Origin: Gemmatimonas phototrophica
GTDB lineage: Bacteria > Gemmatimonadota > Gemmatimonadetes > Gemmatimonadales > Gemmatimonadaceae
Assembly (NCBI GenBank): GCA_945870175.1
Contig: CAMBRJ010000207.1
Span: 1 to 5,854 of the forward strand
DNA length: 5,854 bases
Direction of reading: 5' to 3'
Shown here: positions 1 through 5,445 of the stretch, piece after piece
How the letters are laid out: the number at the start of each line of letters is the position of its first letter
Numbering within the stretch: position 1 is the stretch's first letter
Program-made: the position numbers and the translations under genes
The notes under the pieces: generated by a model
What the model saw: the letters and a program-made list of their open reading frames with translations, nothing else
The model's database searches: none
What the model was told of the DNA's origin: nothing

Positions 1-500
1 CGATCTCGACCGTCGGCGTGCTGCCAGGGATTGTGGCGCTCTCCGAACGTCCCGAACAGTTTCGCCTGGCGATCTCGATCCATGCGCCCAGCGATGAGCT
101 CCGCGAATCGCTGATGCCGGTCAACACGAAGTATCCGTTGGCCGACGTCATAGCGGCGGCCGCGCAGTTCGATCGCCGCGTGACATTCGAATACGTGATG
201 CTGGGCGGCGTCAACGATCAGCCGTCGCACGCCACGATGCTCGCGCAGCTGGCTCGCGAGTGCCGCGCCTTCGTGAACTTGATTCCGCTGCACCCCGGCG
301 GCACGATGGGCTTTGTCCCGTCGTCAGCCTCGGCGATCGCCTCGTTTACCCGCGCGCTGCGGGCGCGCGGCGTGGAGACTGCGGTGCGCCGCAGCCGCGG
401 GCTCGATATTGCCGCCGCGTGCGGTCAGCTACGGACGGAGCGCCTCGGCCGACGGCTTCCAGTCGCGACCCACGAAGATGGTGAGGTCGACGTAGCGTAG
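1..500 (+). CDS. rlmN: RlmN, dual-specificity 23S rRNA A2503 / tRNA A37 C2-methyltransferase (C-terminal part)
   Basis: Radical-SAM methyltransferase that makes 2-methyladenosine at 23S rRNA A2503 (and tRNA A37 in E. coli) in the cytoplasm. The 5' part, with the CxxxCxxC cluster motif, lies left of the window; reading starts in frame at base 3 and gives 165 residues. Visible family motifs, numbered from that point: ISTVG (1-5), LAISIHAPSDELR (22-34), FEYVMLGGVND (62-72), NLIP (92-95), and the C-terminal RGLDIAAACGQL (132-143). Cys140 (codon 420-422) matches the methyl-carrying cysteine of E. coli RlmN (Cys355) by its place in the ACGQL motif. A variable 22-residue tail follows, ending at TAG 498-500. 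That tail overlaps the 3' end of the convergent LytR_C gene by 72 bp. Cfr is a less likely identity because the match to RlmN runs through the whole C-terminal half. The GTG at 18 is internal, not a start. Confidence 0.95.
   Translation, partial: ISTVGVLPGIVALSERPEQFRLAISIHAPSDELRESLMPVNTKYPLADVIAAAAQFDRRVTFEYVMLGGVNDQPSHATMLAQLARECRAFVNLIPLHPGGTMGFVPSSASAIASFTRALRARGVETAVRRSRGLDIAAACGQLRTERLGRRLPVATHEDGEVDVA
429..500. other. 72-bp tail-to-tail gene overlap with codon-aligned frames
   Basis: The 3' ends of rlmN (+) and the LytR_C gene (-) overlap here. The two frames are exactly codon-aligned on opposite strands. The LytR_C stop TAG (431-429) is the complement of the CTA leucine codon in RlmN's CGQL motif. 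The rlmN stop TAG (498-500) is the complement of CTA for Leu145 of the LytR_C protein. On the RlmN side the overlap holds only the variable tail after CGQ; on the LytR_C side it holds the conserved end of the domain. No intrinsic terminator can be seen. Confidence 0.9.
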
Positions 501-932
501 CGTATCGGAACGCGCCTCGATCGTGCCTGTCCCGACGGCGCGCCGTAACCGTTCGGCCCAATCCCGATGGCCCGTGTGCGAGACGATCAACGTGCGACTA
601 CGTGGCGTTCCGCGTTCGGTATCGTACTCGACCACATCGAATCCACGATCGCGTAGTTCACTAGTGGCGCGACGCGCGAAGCCGCGCGTCCCCGACGCAT
701 TGAGCACGCGAACACGCACACGGCTGCCGCTCGGCGCACGGGCCAACGAGTCATCGACGGCCGCCATCGTCCCGGACGCGGACTCGACGGCTGGCGGGTT
801 GCGAGTCCCCCACCAGGCCGCGCTTGCGCCGAGAAGGACCACCGTCAGCAACGCCACGATCAGCCATCCGCGCCGCTTGCGCCGTGGCACCTTCTGCGCC
901 GGCAGCGACGGCCACCCCGGTGTCGTGCTCAT
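429..932 (-). CDS. Membrane-anchored LytR C-terminal-domain protein
   Basis: A 167-residue protein. It has a short N-terminal tail with a basic cluster PRRKRR (16-21), then one hydrophobic segment at about 23-42 (WLIVALLTVVLLG...), a linker rich in Ser and Ala, and a LytR_C-type domain at about 70-158. Diagnostic parts are VRVRVLNASGTRGFARRAT (72-90), a RGFDVV strand, and the closing VDLTIFVGRDW (148-158). Basic residues before the helix predict a cytoplasmic N-terminus with the LytR_C domain outside. The catalytic LytR-CpsA-Psr domain is absent, so no cell-wall ligase activity should be assigned; such stand-alone domains have no settled function. I chose the ATG at 932-930 because it forms an ATGA overlap with the yqeK stop and sits about 9 nt after a weak GGGA. 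The open frame continues upstream to 1166, but that stretch lies over yqeK. It is the last gene of the series, and its final 23 codons are antisense to rlmN. Confidence 0.85.
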   Translation of the reverse strand: MSTTPGWPSLPAQKVPRRKRRGWLIVALLTVVLLGASAAWWGTRNPPAVESASGTMAAVDDSLARAPSGSRVRVRVLNASGTRGFARRATSELRDRGFDVVEYDTERGTPRSRTLIVSHTGHRDWAERLRRAVGTGTIEARSDTLRYVDLTIFVGRDWKPSAEALRP

Positions 933-1489
933 CGTACGTGATCCCAGAGCGCGACCGTCTCGGGCGCGAGTCCCTTCCCCTCGCGAATGGCCCATTCCAA
1001 GCGCATGCGAACGACTTGACGAAAGACCTGATCGAAGGCGACGGGCACGCAGTCGGCAAGAAATGCGCGATCGGACTGCATGAACGAGCGTCCCGGCTCG
1101 AGAAAATCCGCCATATACAACGCGCGGCCTACTCGCGACCAGTCGGACTGGCCAACGGTATGCCATCGAACGGCGTCGAGTACGTTGTGACGCGATTCGC
1201 CCTGAGCGGCTAGGCGGATCGCCGCCGCGGGGCCGTGCAGCATCCCGAACGGTCGATCGTAATCGCCGGTGTCAGCGCGTAACCTCGGTTCGTCGGCGTC
1301 ACGCAGGGCATCGTGCCACGCACCGGCATCTACCCACGCCTGCCCCTCGGCCGGCGAGAGCGCGAGCGCCTGCGCCCACGTGCGCAACAGCGCCACGACA
1401 CGCGCAATATGGGCGCGCCGTTTGTGCGTCACGATTGCCCATGACGGCAGCACGATGAGCGGCAGGGTGCTGAGAGGATCAGGAGTCAC
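929..1489 (-). CDS. yqeK: YqeK-like HD-domain hydrolase (probable symmetrical Ap4A hydrolase)
   Basis: A 186-residue protein, the usual YqeK length. Characterised YqeK proteins cleave diadenosine tetraphosphate symmetrically to two ADP, using a metal centre held by HD-domain residues. Visible landmarks in family order: KRRAHIARV (23-31, metal-ligand candidate His27), AGAWHD (55-60, HD pair His59/Asp60), LHGPAAA (84-90, matching the family's LHAPVGA), AVRWHTVG (106-113, His110), and YMADFLEPGR (125-134, Asp128). All expected ligand positions appear intact. The start is GTG at 1489-1487, 8 bp after the trpA stop, with only a weak Shine-Dalgarno; no nearby ATG competes and residues 10 onward look conserved. 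The stop TGA (931-929) overlaps the next gene's ATG. The pairing with a LytR_C gene recalls the nadD-yqeK-lytR-rsfS cluster. Substrate is inferred from the family only. Confidence 0.85.
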   Translation of the reverse strand: MTPDPLSTLPLIVLPSWAIVTHKRRAHIARVVALLRTWAQALALSPAEGQAWVDAGAWHDALRDADEPRLRADTGDYDRPFGMLHGPAAAIRLAAQGESRHNVLDAVRWHTVGQSDWSRVGRALYMADFLEPGRSFMQSDRAFLADCVPVAFDQVFRQVVRMRLEWAIREGKGLAPETVALWDHVR

Positions 1490-1497
1490 GGCGTTCG

Positions 1498-2319
1498 TCA
1501 GATATCGTCGATCGCGGCACGCAGCGCGGCCGTCAGTGCGATGGCCTCCTGCACGGAACGCCCGGCGGCGCGCACCAGCGCGCTGCCGACGACGACGCCA
1601 TCGCCCAACAGCGCCGCCGCCTTCGCCTGCGCTGGTGTCGAGATGCCGAAGCCGATGCAGATCGGCAACGACGTCGACGCACGAAGCCGCGCTACCGTGA
1701 CGGGGAGATCGTCAGGCAGCGACGCCCGTTCGCCGGTGACACCGAGTCGGCTGATGAGATAGACGAATCCGCCGCCGTGACGGGCAATTTCCGCCATCCG
1801 TGGGGCCGGCGTCGTCGGCGCGACGAGGCGCACAAAATCGAGACCGCTGGCGCCGAACCACTCCTCGCGCGCCGGATCAGCCCCAACCGGCAGATCCGTC
1901 ACCAGCACTCCATCGACACCGGCAGCGCGCGCGCGGGCTAGCACGTCGGGCCCACCGGCGATGATCGGGTTGAGGTAACTGAAGAGCACGACCGGAACGT
2001 CGAGCGCGGCGTCGCGAACGATGTGCAGCGAGCGCTCGAGGCTCACACCGTGGTTGAGCGCAATCTGCGAGCTCTGCTGAATGACGGGACCATCCGCCAT
2101 CGGATCGGAGAACGGCACGCCGATCTCGATCACGTCGGCCCCGGCGGCGGCGATGCCACGAAGCAGCGTCACGCTCTGCTCGGGATCGGGGTGCCCAGCC
2201 GTCACATAGCAGACGAGCGCCCGACGGCGCTCCGCGGCGAGTGCGGCGAATCTCGCCGACAGCCGAGACGTCGACGGGTCAGAAACGTTAGGCGAAGTAA
2301 TCACTGATGTTGATGCCAT
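1498..2319 (-). CDS. trpA: Tryptophan synthase alpha subunit
   Basis: TrpA (273 residues, family usually about 265-270) cleaves indole-3-glycerol phosphate to indole and glyceraldehyde 3-phosphate, and passes indole through a tunnel to TrpB in the alpha2beta2 complex. The TIM-barrel motifs are all present: CYVTAGHPDPE (37-47), ADVIEIGVPFSDPMADGP (61-78) with Glu65 and Asp76 at the positions of E. coli catalytic Glu49 and Asp60, VYLISRLGVTGER (186-198), IGFGIS (222-227) and the phosphate-binding GVVVGSALV (241-249). It therefore looks catalytically competent. The first 20 or so residues (Ser/Thr/Pro-rich) form a non-conserved extension. I kept ATG 2319-2317, preceded by GAGGA 11 nt upstream, although it overlaps the HD-GYP gene by 32 bp. 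A GTG at 2304 is an alternative without a visible Shine-Dalgarno. Unusually, it is separated from trpB by two unrelated genes. Confidence 0.97.
   Translation of the reverse strand: MASTSVITSPNVSDPSTSRLSARFAALAAERRRALVCYVTAGHPDPEQSVTLLRGIAAAGADVIEIGVPFSDPMADGPVIQQSSQIALNHGVSLERSLHIVRDAALDVPVVLFSYLNPIIAGGPDVLARARAAGVDGVLVTDLPVGADPAREEWFGASGLDFVRLVAPTTPAPRMAEIARHGGGFVYLISRLGVTGERASLPDDLPVTVARLRASTSLPICIGFGISTPAQAKAAALLGDGVVVGSALVRAAGRSVQEAIALTAALRAAIDDI
2288..2319 (-). other. 32-bp out-of-frame overlap, HD-GYP 3' end / trpA 5' end
   Basis: The last nine codons and TAA (2290-2288) of the HD-GYP gene also encode the first residues of TrpA in another frame of the same strand. The HD-GYP side encodes the terminal GINISDYFA; the trpA side encodes a non-conserved leader. 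This suggests that trpA's start moved into the upstream gene. Confidence 0.75.
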
Positions 2320-3748
2320 AGCGTTGAGGGTCCTCGGTCCGGATGACAGTGTACTCGAATTGGCCAGAGGGGTCGCATGCGGTCAGGTCGTACACGTGCA
2401 GATCCTGCAGGCGATTCCCTTGGTCATCCGTGATCATACGAACGAGCGGACGCGACATGGCGGTTGGATCGGGATTGACCGCGACAACCATCGCGAGGGC
2501 GAACGAGTCGAGCACCACCAGCGTGCCGACCGGATAAATGCCGGTCAGGTTGATGAACGCCTTGACGACCACCGGGTCCAGGCCGAGGCGCTTGTTGTCA
2601 CGCATGCCTCGCAGTACGTCCGCCGGCGACCAGGGCACGTCCTGATACACCCGTGTCGTCGTCGCCGCATCGAATCCGTCCGCCACCGCGATGATGTTAC
2701 TGTACAAGCTTAAGCGCCGAGACCGATACGCCTTGGGGTAGCCCGTGAAGTCGATGCGCATGTGATGTTCGTAGGCCGTCGTCATGGCCCGCCATGGTCG
2801 CGCCGAACCGGTCGGCATGGCGAACAGCGTGAGCACGCCCTGCCAGGTGTGGGTCTGCAGAATCGCCCGTTCGCCGTCGTCAAGCGAACCGCGCTTATTC
2901 AGCAAGTCGAGCGGAATGCGCGATTTTCCGATATCGTGCAACAAGGCCGCCAAACCGAGGTCCAGCATTTGGGGCTTGGTCAGTCCGAGCCGACGTCCGA
3001 GCGCCACCGAGAGGATACTGACGTTCACACTGTGCACGAACGTGTACTCGTCGAATTCACGAAGCGTGGTCAACCCGATCAACGAGGCGGCATCAGTCAA
3101 GATCGCGTCAACGATCCCCTGCACCGCACGCTTGACCCGCTTCAGGCCAGCGTTGCGCCCAAGTCGCGCCGATGTCATGACCTCGCGAGTCACGTCGAGC
3201 GACCGCACATACGTCTGCCGGGCGCGTTCCTTCGCGTCCAGTTCCGTTTCCTCCAGATCGGAGGCGTCGACGGGCGGGTAAAACTCGAAACACGTGATGC
3301 CAGCCAGCGCGACGCGCTCCGAGAGCTGCTCGAGGCGCTCCTCTTCGGGGGAGTCGAGCGGCGGCGACTGCAGGAACGCGATCAGCACGACCCACGCGCG
3401 CGCGATCGTGGGCGCTACGACGTCCACCCCGCCGAGTCCCGCTTCGCGGAGCAGCCCGAGCACGTGCGCGACGGCCGCATAATTGTCGAGCGTGAGGCGG
3501 AGTCGCGTCTCGTTGACGAACAGGTAATCGCCGATCCGTCGCAAGCGACACTGACCATCGGCCAGCGCGACACGCTCTGCGGCATTCCCGAGCTCGGCGA
3601 TCCCCCTCAGCACGGCACTGTTCTCGATCGGATACAGGCGCACCGCGCGCACGGCACCGTGCAGCGCAGCCACGAACGCGCGTGCCGTACGCTGTGCCTG
3701 TGGCTCACCCGACTGATCGCTGCCGGTGATGGCGAGCGGGGTACTCAC
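2288..3748 (-). CDS. HD-GYP-type phosphohydrolase homologue with N-terminal LY..N domain
   Basis: A 486-residue soluble protein. Residues about 20-127 form an N-terminal domain also found in the upstream HEAT protein. A charged helical linker follows (about 160-215), then an HD-GYP region (about 230-410). Metal-ligand candidates are His239, His271-Asp272 (LLHDIGK), His300, His328-His329 and Asp357 (VADGFDA). HD-GYP enzymes hydrolyse c-di-GMP or related cyclic dinucleotides. Here the signature HHExxDGxGYP reads HHMRIDFTGYP (328-338): Glu is Met and the first Gly is Phe, while Asp333 and GYP remain. Substrate specificity is therefore uncertain. The downstream LTGIYPVGTLVVLD (401-414) is typical of HD-GYP proteins, and a C-terminal beta-rich tail of about 75 residues ends in RYGINISDYFA. 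The GTG start at 3748 forms a GTGA overlap with the HEAT gene's stop and has a GGGG 6 nt upstream. No membrane segment or signal peptide is seen. The role is not known; a signalling output paired with the HEAT protein is inferred. Confidence 0.85.
   Translation of the reverse strand: MSTPLAITGSDQSGEPQAQRTARAFVAALHGAVRAVRLYPIENSAVLRGIAELGNAAERVALADGQCRLRRIGDYLFVNETRLRLTLDNYAAVAHVLGLLREAGLGGVDVVAPTIARAWVVLIAFLQSPPLDSPEEERLEQLSERVALAGITCFEFYPPVDASDLEETELDAKERARQTYVRSLDVTREVMTSARLGRNAGLKRVKRAVQGIVDAILTDAASLIGLTTLREFDEYTFVHSVNVSILSVALGRRLGLTKPQMLDLGLAALLHDIGKSRIPLDLLNKRGSLDDGERAILQTHTWQGVLTLFAMPTGSARPWRAMTTAYEHHMRIDFTGYPKAYRSRRLSLYSNIIAVADGFDAATTTRVYQDVPWSPADVLRGMRDNKRLGLDPVVVKAFINLTGIYPVGTLVVLDSFALAMVVAVNPDPTAMSRPLVRMITDDQGNRLQDLHVYDLTACDPSGQFEYTVIRTEDPQRYGINISDYFA
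2331..2335 (-). promoter_or_regulatory. Possible ribosome binding site for trpA
   Basis: GAGGA on the minus strand, 11 nt before the trpA ATG at 2319. It lies inside the 3' coding end of the HD-GYP gene, so ribosomes translating that gene would pass through it. Spacing is a little long. It supports ATG 2319 over the GTG at 2304. Confidence 0.35.
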
Positions 3749-5445
3749 GTGTTGCCCCGCATGGCGCGCGCGACCGCGCTGCGCACGACGACATCCTTCG
3801 TATCAGCGGCGCGCTGCAGCGTGTCAAAGGCGGCTGATGACGCGACCATACCGAGGGCGCGGGCGGCGCATGCGCGCAGCTCCGCCGGTTGGCGTGTCCC
3901 CAGCAGTCCGCGTCCGTTGAGCAGCGTGTCGAGCTCGGCGACACCGGCGTCACCGCACATGCTGCCGAACGCCTCGAACAGCGCCATCTTCTCGCTCAGG
4001 TCCGCAGCGCGCAGCTCCTTGCGTCGCACAGCCTCGAGTAACCGGGGAAGTGCGGCCGTGTGTGCCCGTTTTGCGATCACACGAAACGCCGCCACGCGCA
4101 CGTCGCGATCGCTATCGTCGATGCCCCGCTCGACCGCCTGCAACGCGGCCGGCGACGCAATCTCGCCCAGCACGTTCAGCGCCTCCACGCGCAGCTTCGC
4201 GTCGCGACCGCGCAGCAATCGGGCGAGACCCGGTACCGCGGCAGGTGTCGCCAGCTGCGCCGCCAGCCGAAGGGCGCCACGCACGACAGACTCGTTCTCG
4301 TGCTCTAACAGCTGCGCGAGCTCCGTCGTGTGCGCGCCGGCCAATCGGGCCGAGGCGCGCTCGATTGAGGCGCGCACCGGCGAGGCCGTCGCGACACCGA
4401 GCCAAGCGACGAGCGGTTCGAGTGCGGACGGTCGAAGCTCGACAAATAGCCCTTCGAGCAGCGAGGCCACCGGCGTGCGCGCGCTGTCATCGAGCGCCTG
4501 TAGTAGCTGCGACATCACGGCCGGCTCACTCAGCCGGGCTGGCAGGTCACGCAGGCCCGTCAAGACGCGCTCGTCGGCAGCGAGTCGTCGCGACACGATC
4601 GAGGCTTCGCGCAACGCGACGGCGACCAGCTCGTACTCCCCGAGTGTGAGGAACTCGATCAAGAGCTGATCGACGATGCCCAGCGCTTCAAGCTGTGGAG
4701 CCGCCGCCGACTGCCCTTCGATCACGTCGAACAGACTCGCCACCGCCAACTTCCGGTGATCCTCGGCGTATTCGCGCTTGAGCTCGTCCTGCAAATACGC
4801 CGCCTCACGCGTGTCGAGGAAATACAGCGTGGTGTCGAAGTCCTCCACCCGAACCACACCGGGAGGAGGCCCTTCACCGGGAGCGGGGGTTTCCGCCAAC
4901 GGCACCGCCAACGGCGCCACACCGGGCGCGAACACTGCCACGCCCGGACGGTCCGGCCCACTCACGACGGGCATGTCACCGACGGCATCGTGCTCGACGT
5001 GTCGATAGTTGATCGTGGCCAGATCGGCGACCCAGAGGAGCGTGACGAGATCATCGTCATCAGGCGAGGCGGTACGCGCCTTGTGAAAAATGGCGAGCAA
5101 CACCTCTAGATCCGTCGTCTCGAAACCGCTGTGCACGTGGAGCGATCGCAATCCGTCGCGATAGAGGAGCCACGGCAGCCCATCGGTGCCGCGCTCCGCA
5201 TCGAGGTAGACGGTGCGCTCGTCCCACATGAACGACGACTCCTTGATCTGAATCTCGAGGGGATTCGCGACGCGCCAGACCTTGCCGAACGCCGCGCGCG
5301 CCTGCTCGATCGCGGCCGCACGCGTCGGATTATTCGGCAGGTACAACTGAATGGCACGAAGCGCCTTCGCGAAGGCGCGTAGCGCCTCCTCGATCGCCGC
5401 CACCGCCTGCGGTGCGGCGGCCACGTCGTGCCCAGTCGTTGTCAT
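3745..5445 (-). CDS. HEAT-repeat protein with the same N-terminal domain as the HD-GYP neighbour
   Basis: A 566-residue protein with no signal peptide or membrane helix. Residues about 21-122 form a domain that aligns with the HD-GYP neighbour's N-terminus. Next come an acidic DDDD stretch (129-132) before VTLLWVADLATINY (134-147), a Pro/Ala/Gly-rich linker (about 160-198), and a helical region (about 205-365). The C-terminal part (about 370-566) holds HEAT-like alpha-alpha repeats, seen in units such as VVRGALRLAAQLATPAAVPGLARLL, LRVEALNVLGEIASPAALQAV and VRVAAFRVIAKRAHTAALPRLL. HEAT solenoids bind protein partners; no catalytic motif is visible. The ATG (5445-5443) forms an ATGA overlap with the trpB stop. 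A GAGGT lies directly against the ATG, too close for an ideal Shine-Dalgarno, so termination-reinitiation from trpB is likely. The stop TGA (3747-3745) overlaps the HD-GYP start. The function is unknown; it may be a scaffold or partner of the HD-GYP protein. Confidence 0.85.
   Translation of the reverse strand: MTTTGHDVAAAPQAVAAIEEALRAFAKALRAIQLYLPNNPTRAAAIEQARAAFGKVWRVANPLEIQIKESSFMWDERTVYLDAERGTDGLPWLLYRDGLRSLHVHSGFETTDLEVLLAIFHKARTASPDDDDLVTLLWVADLATINYRHVEHDAVGDMPVVSGPDRPGVAVFAPGVAPLAVPLAETPAPGEGPPPGVVRVEDFDTTLYFLDTREAAYLQDELKREYAEDHRKLAVASLFDVIEGQSAAAPQLEALGIVDQLLIEFLTLGEYELVAVALREASIVSRRLAADERVLTGLRDLPARLSEPAVMSQLLQALDDSARTPVASLLEGLFVELRPSALEPLVAWLGVATASPVRASIERASARLAGAHTTELAQLLEHENESVVRGALRLAAQLATPAAVPGLARLLRGRDAKLRVEALNVLGEIASPAALQAVERGIDDSDRDVRVAAFRVIAKRAHTAALPRLLEAVRRKELRAADLSEKMALFEAFGSMCGDAGVAELDTLLNGRGLLGTRQPAELRACAARALGMVASSAAFDTLQRAADTKDVVVRSAVARAMRGNT
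4893..4916. repeat. Tandem 12-bp repeat in the HEAT-protein linker
   Basis: Two adjacent 12-bp units (ccgccaacggca, then ccgccaacggcg) match at 11 of 12 positions. They encode the PLAVPLA part of the Pro/Ala linker at about residues 177-185. It looks like a small in-frame duplication that lengthened a flexible linker. Confidence 0.5.
5361..5378. repeat. Perfect 18-bp palindrome near the 5' end of the HEAT gene
   Basis: GCGCCTTCGCGAAGGCGC is identical to its reverse complement. As RNA it could fold into a 7-bp stem with a 4-nt loop about 67 nt into the gene. It encodes the pseudo-repeated helix RAFAKALR (about residues 23-30), so amino-acid repetition (ALRA...ALRA) may explain it without any regulatory role. 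Confidence 0.4.

Noticed and set aside
379..394. Hairpin CTGCGG-TGCG-CCGCAG near the end of rlmN, considered as a terminator.
   Set aside because: The stem is only 6 bp, no T tract follows on either strand, and it lies within conserved rlmN codons before the RGLDI motif.
523..1083. A 186-codon + strand open frame antisense to the LytR_C and yqeK genes.
   Set aside because: Arg/Ser/Pro-rich composition, no motif, and it opposes two genes with clear family signatures.
933..1166. N-terminal extension of the LytR_C gene to an upstream start at 1166.
   Set aside because: It would lie entirely over yqeK, and the translated stretch is Arg-rich and featureless. The ATG at 932 has the ATGA overlap and precedes a normal basic-tail plus membrane-anchor layout.
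1490..1497. The 8-bp trpA-yqeK gap as a promoter or regulatory site.
   Set aside because: It is too short to hold a promoter and is best read as operon spacing.
2762..4669. A 635-codon open frame on the + strand, the longest in the window, spanning both the HD-GYP and HEAT genes.
   Set aside because: It is antisense to two well-supported genes and crosses their boundary. Its product is rich in Arg, Ser and Ala with no recognisable motif, as expected of a shadow frame in GC-rich coding DNA.
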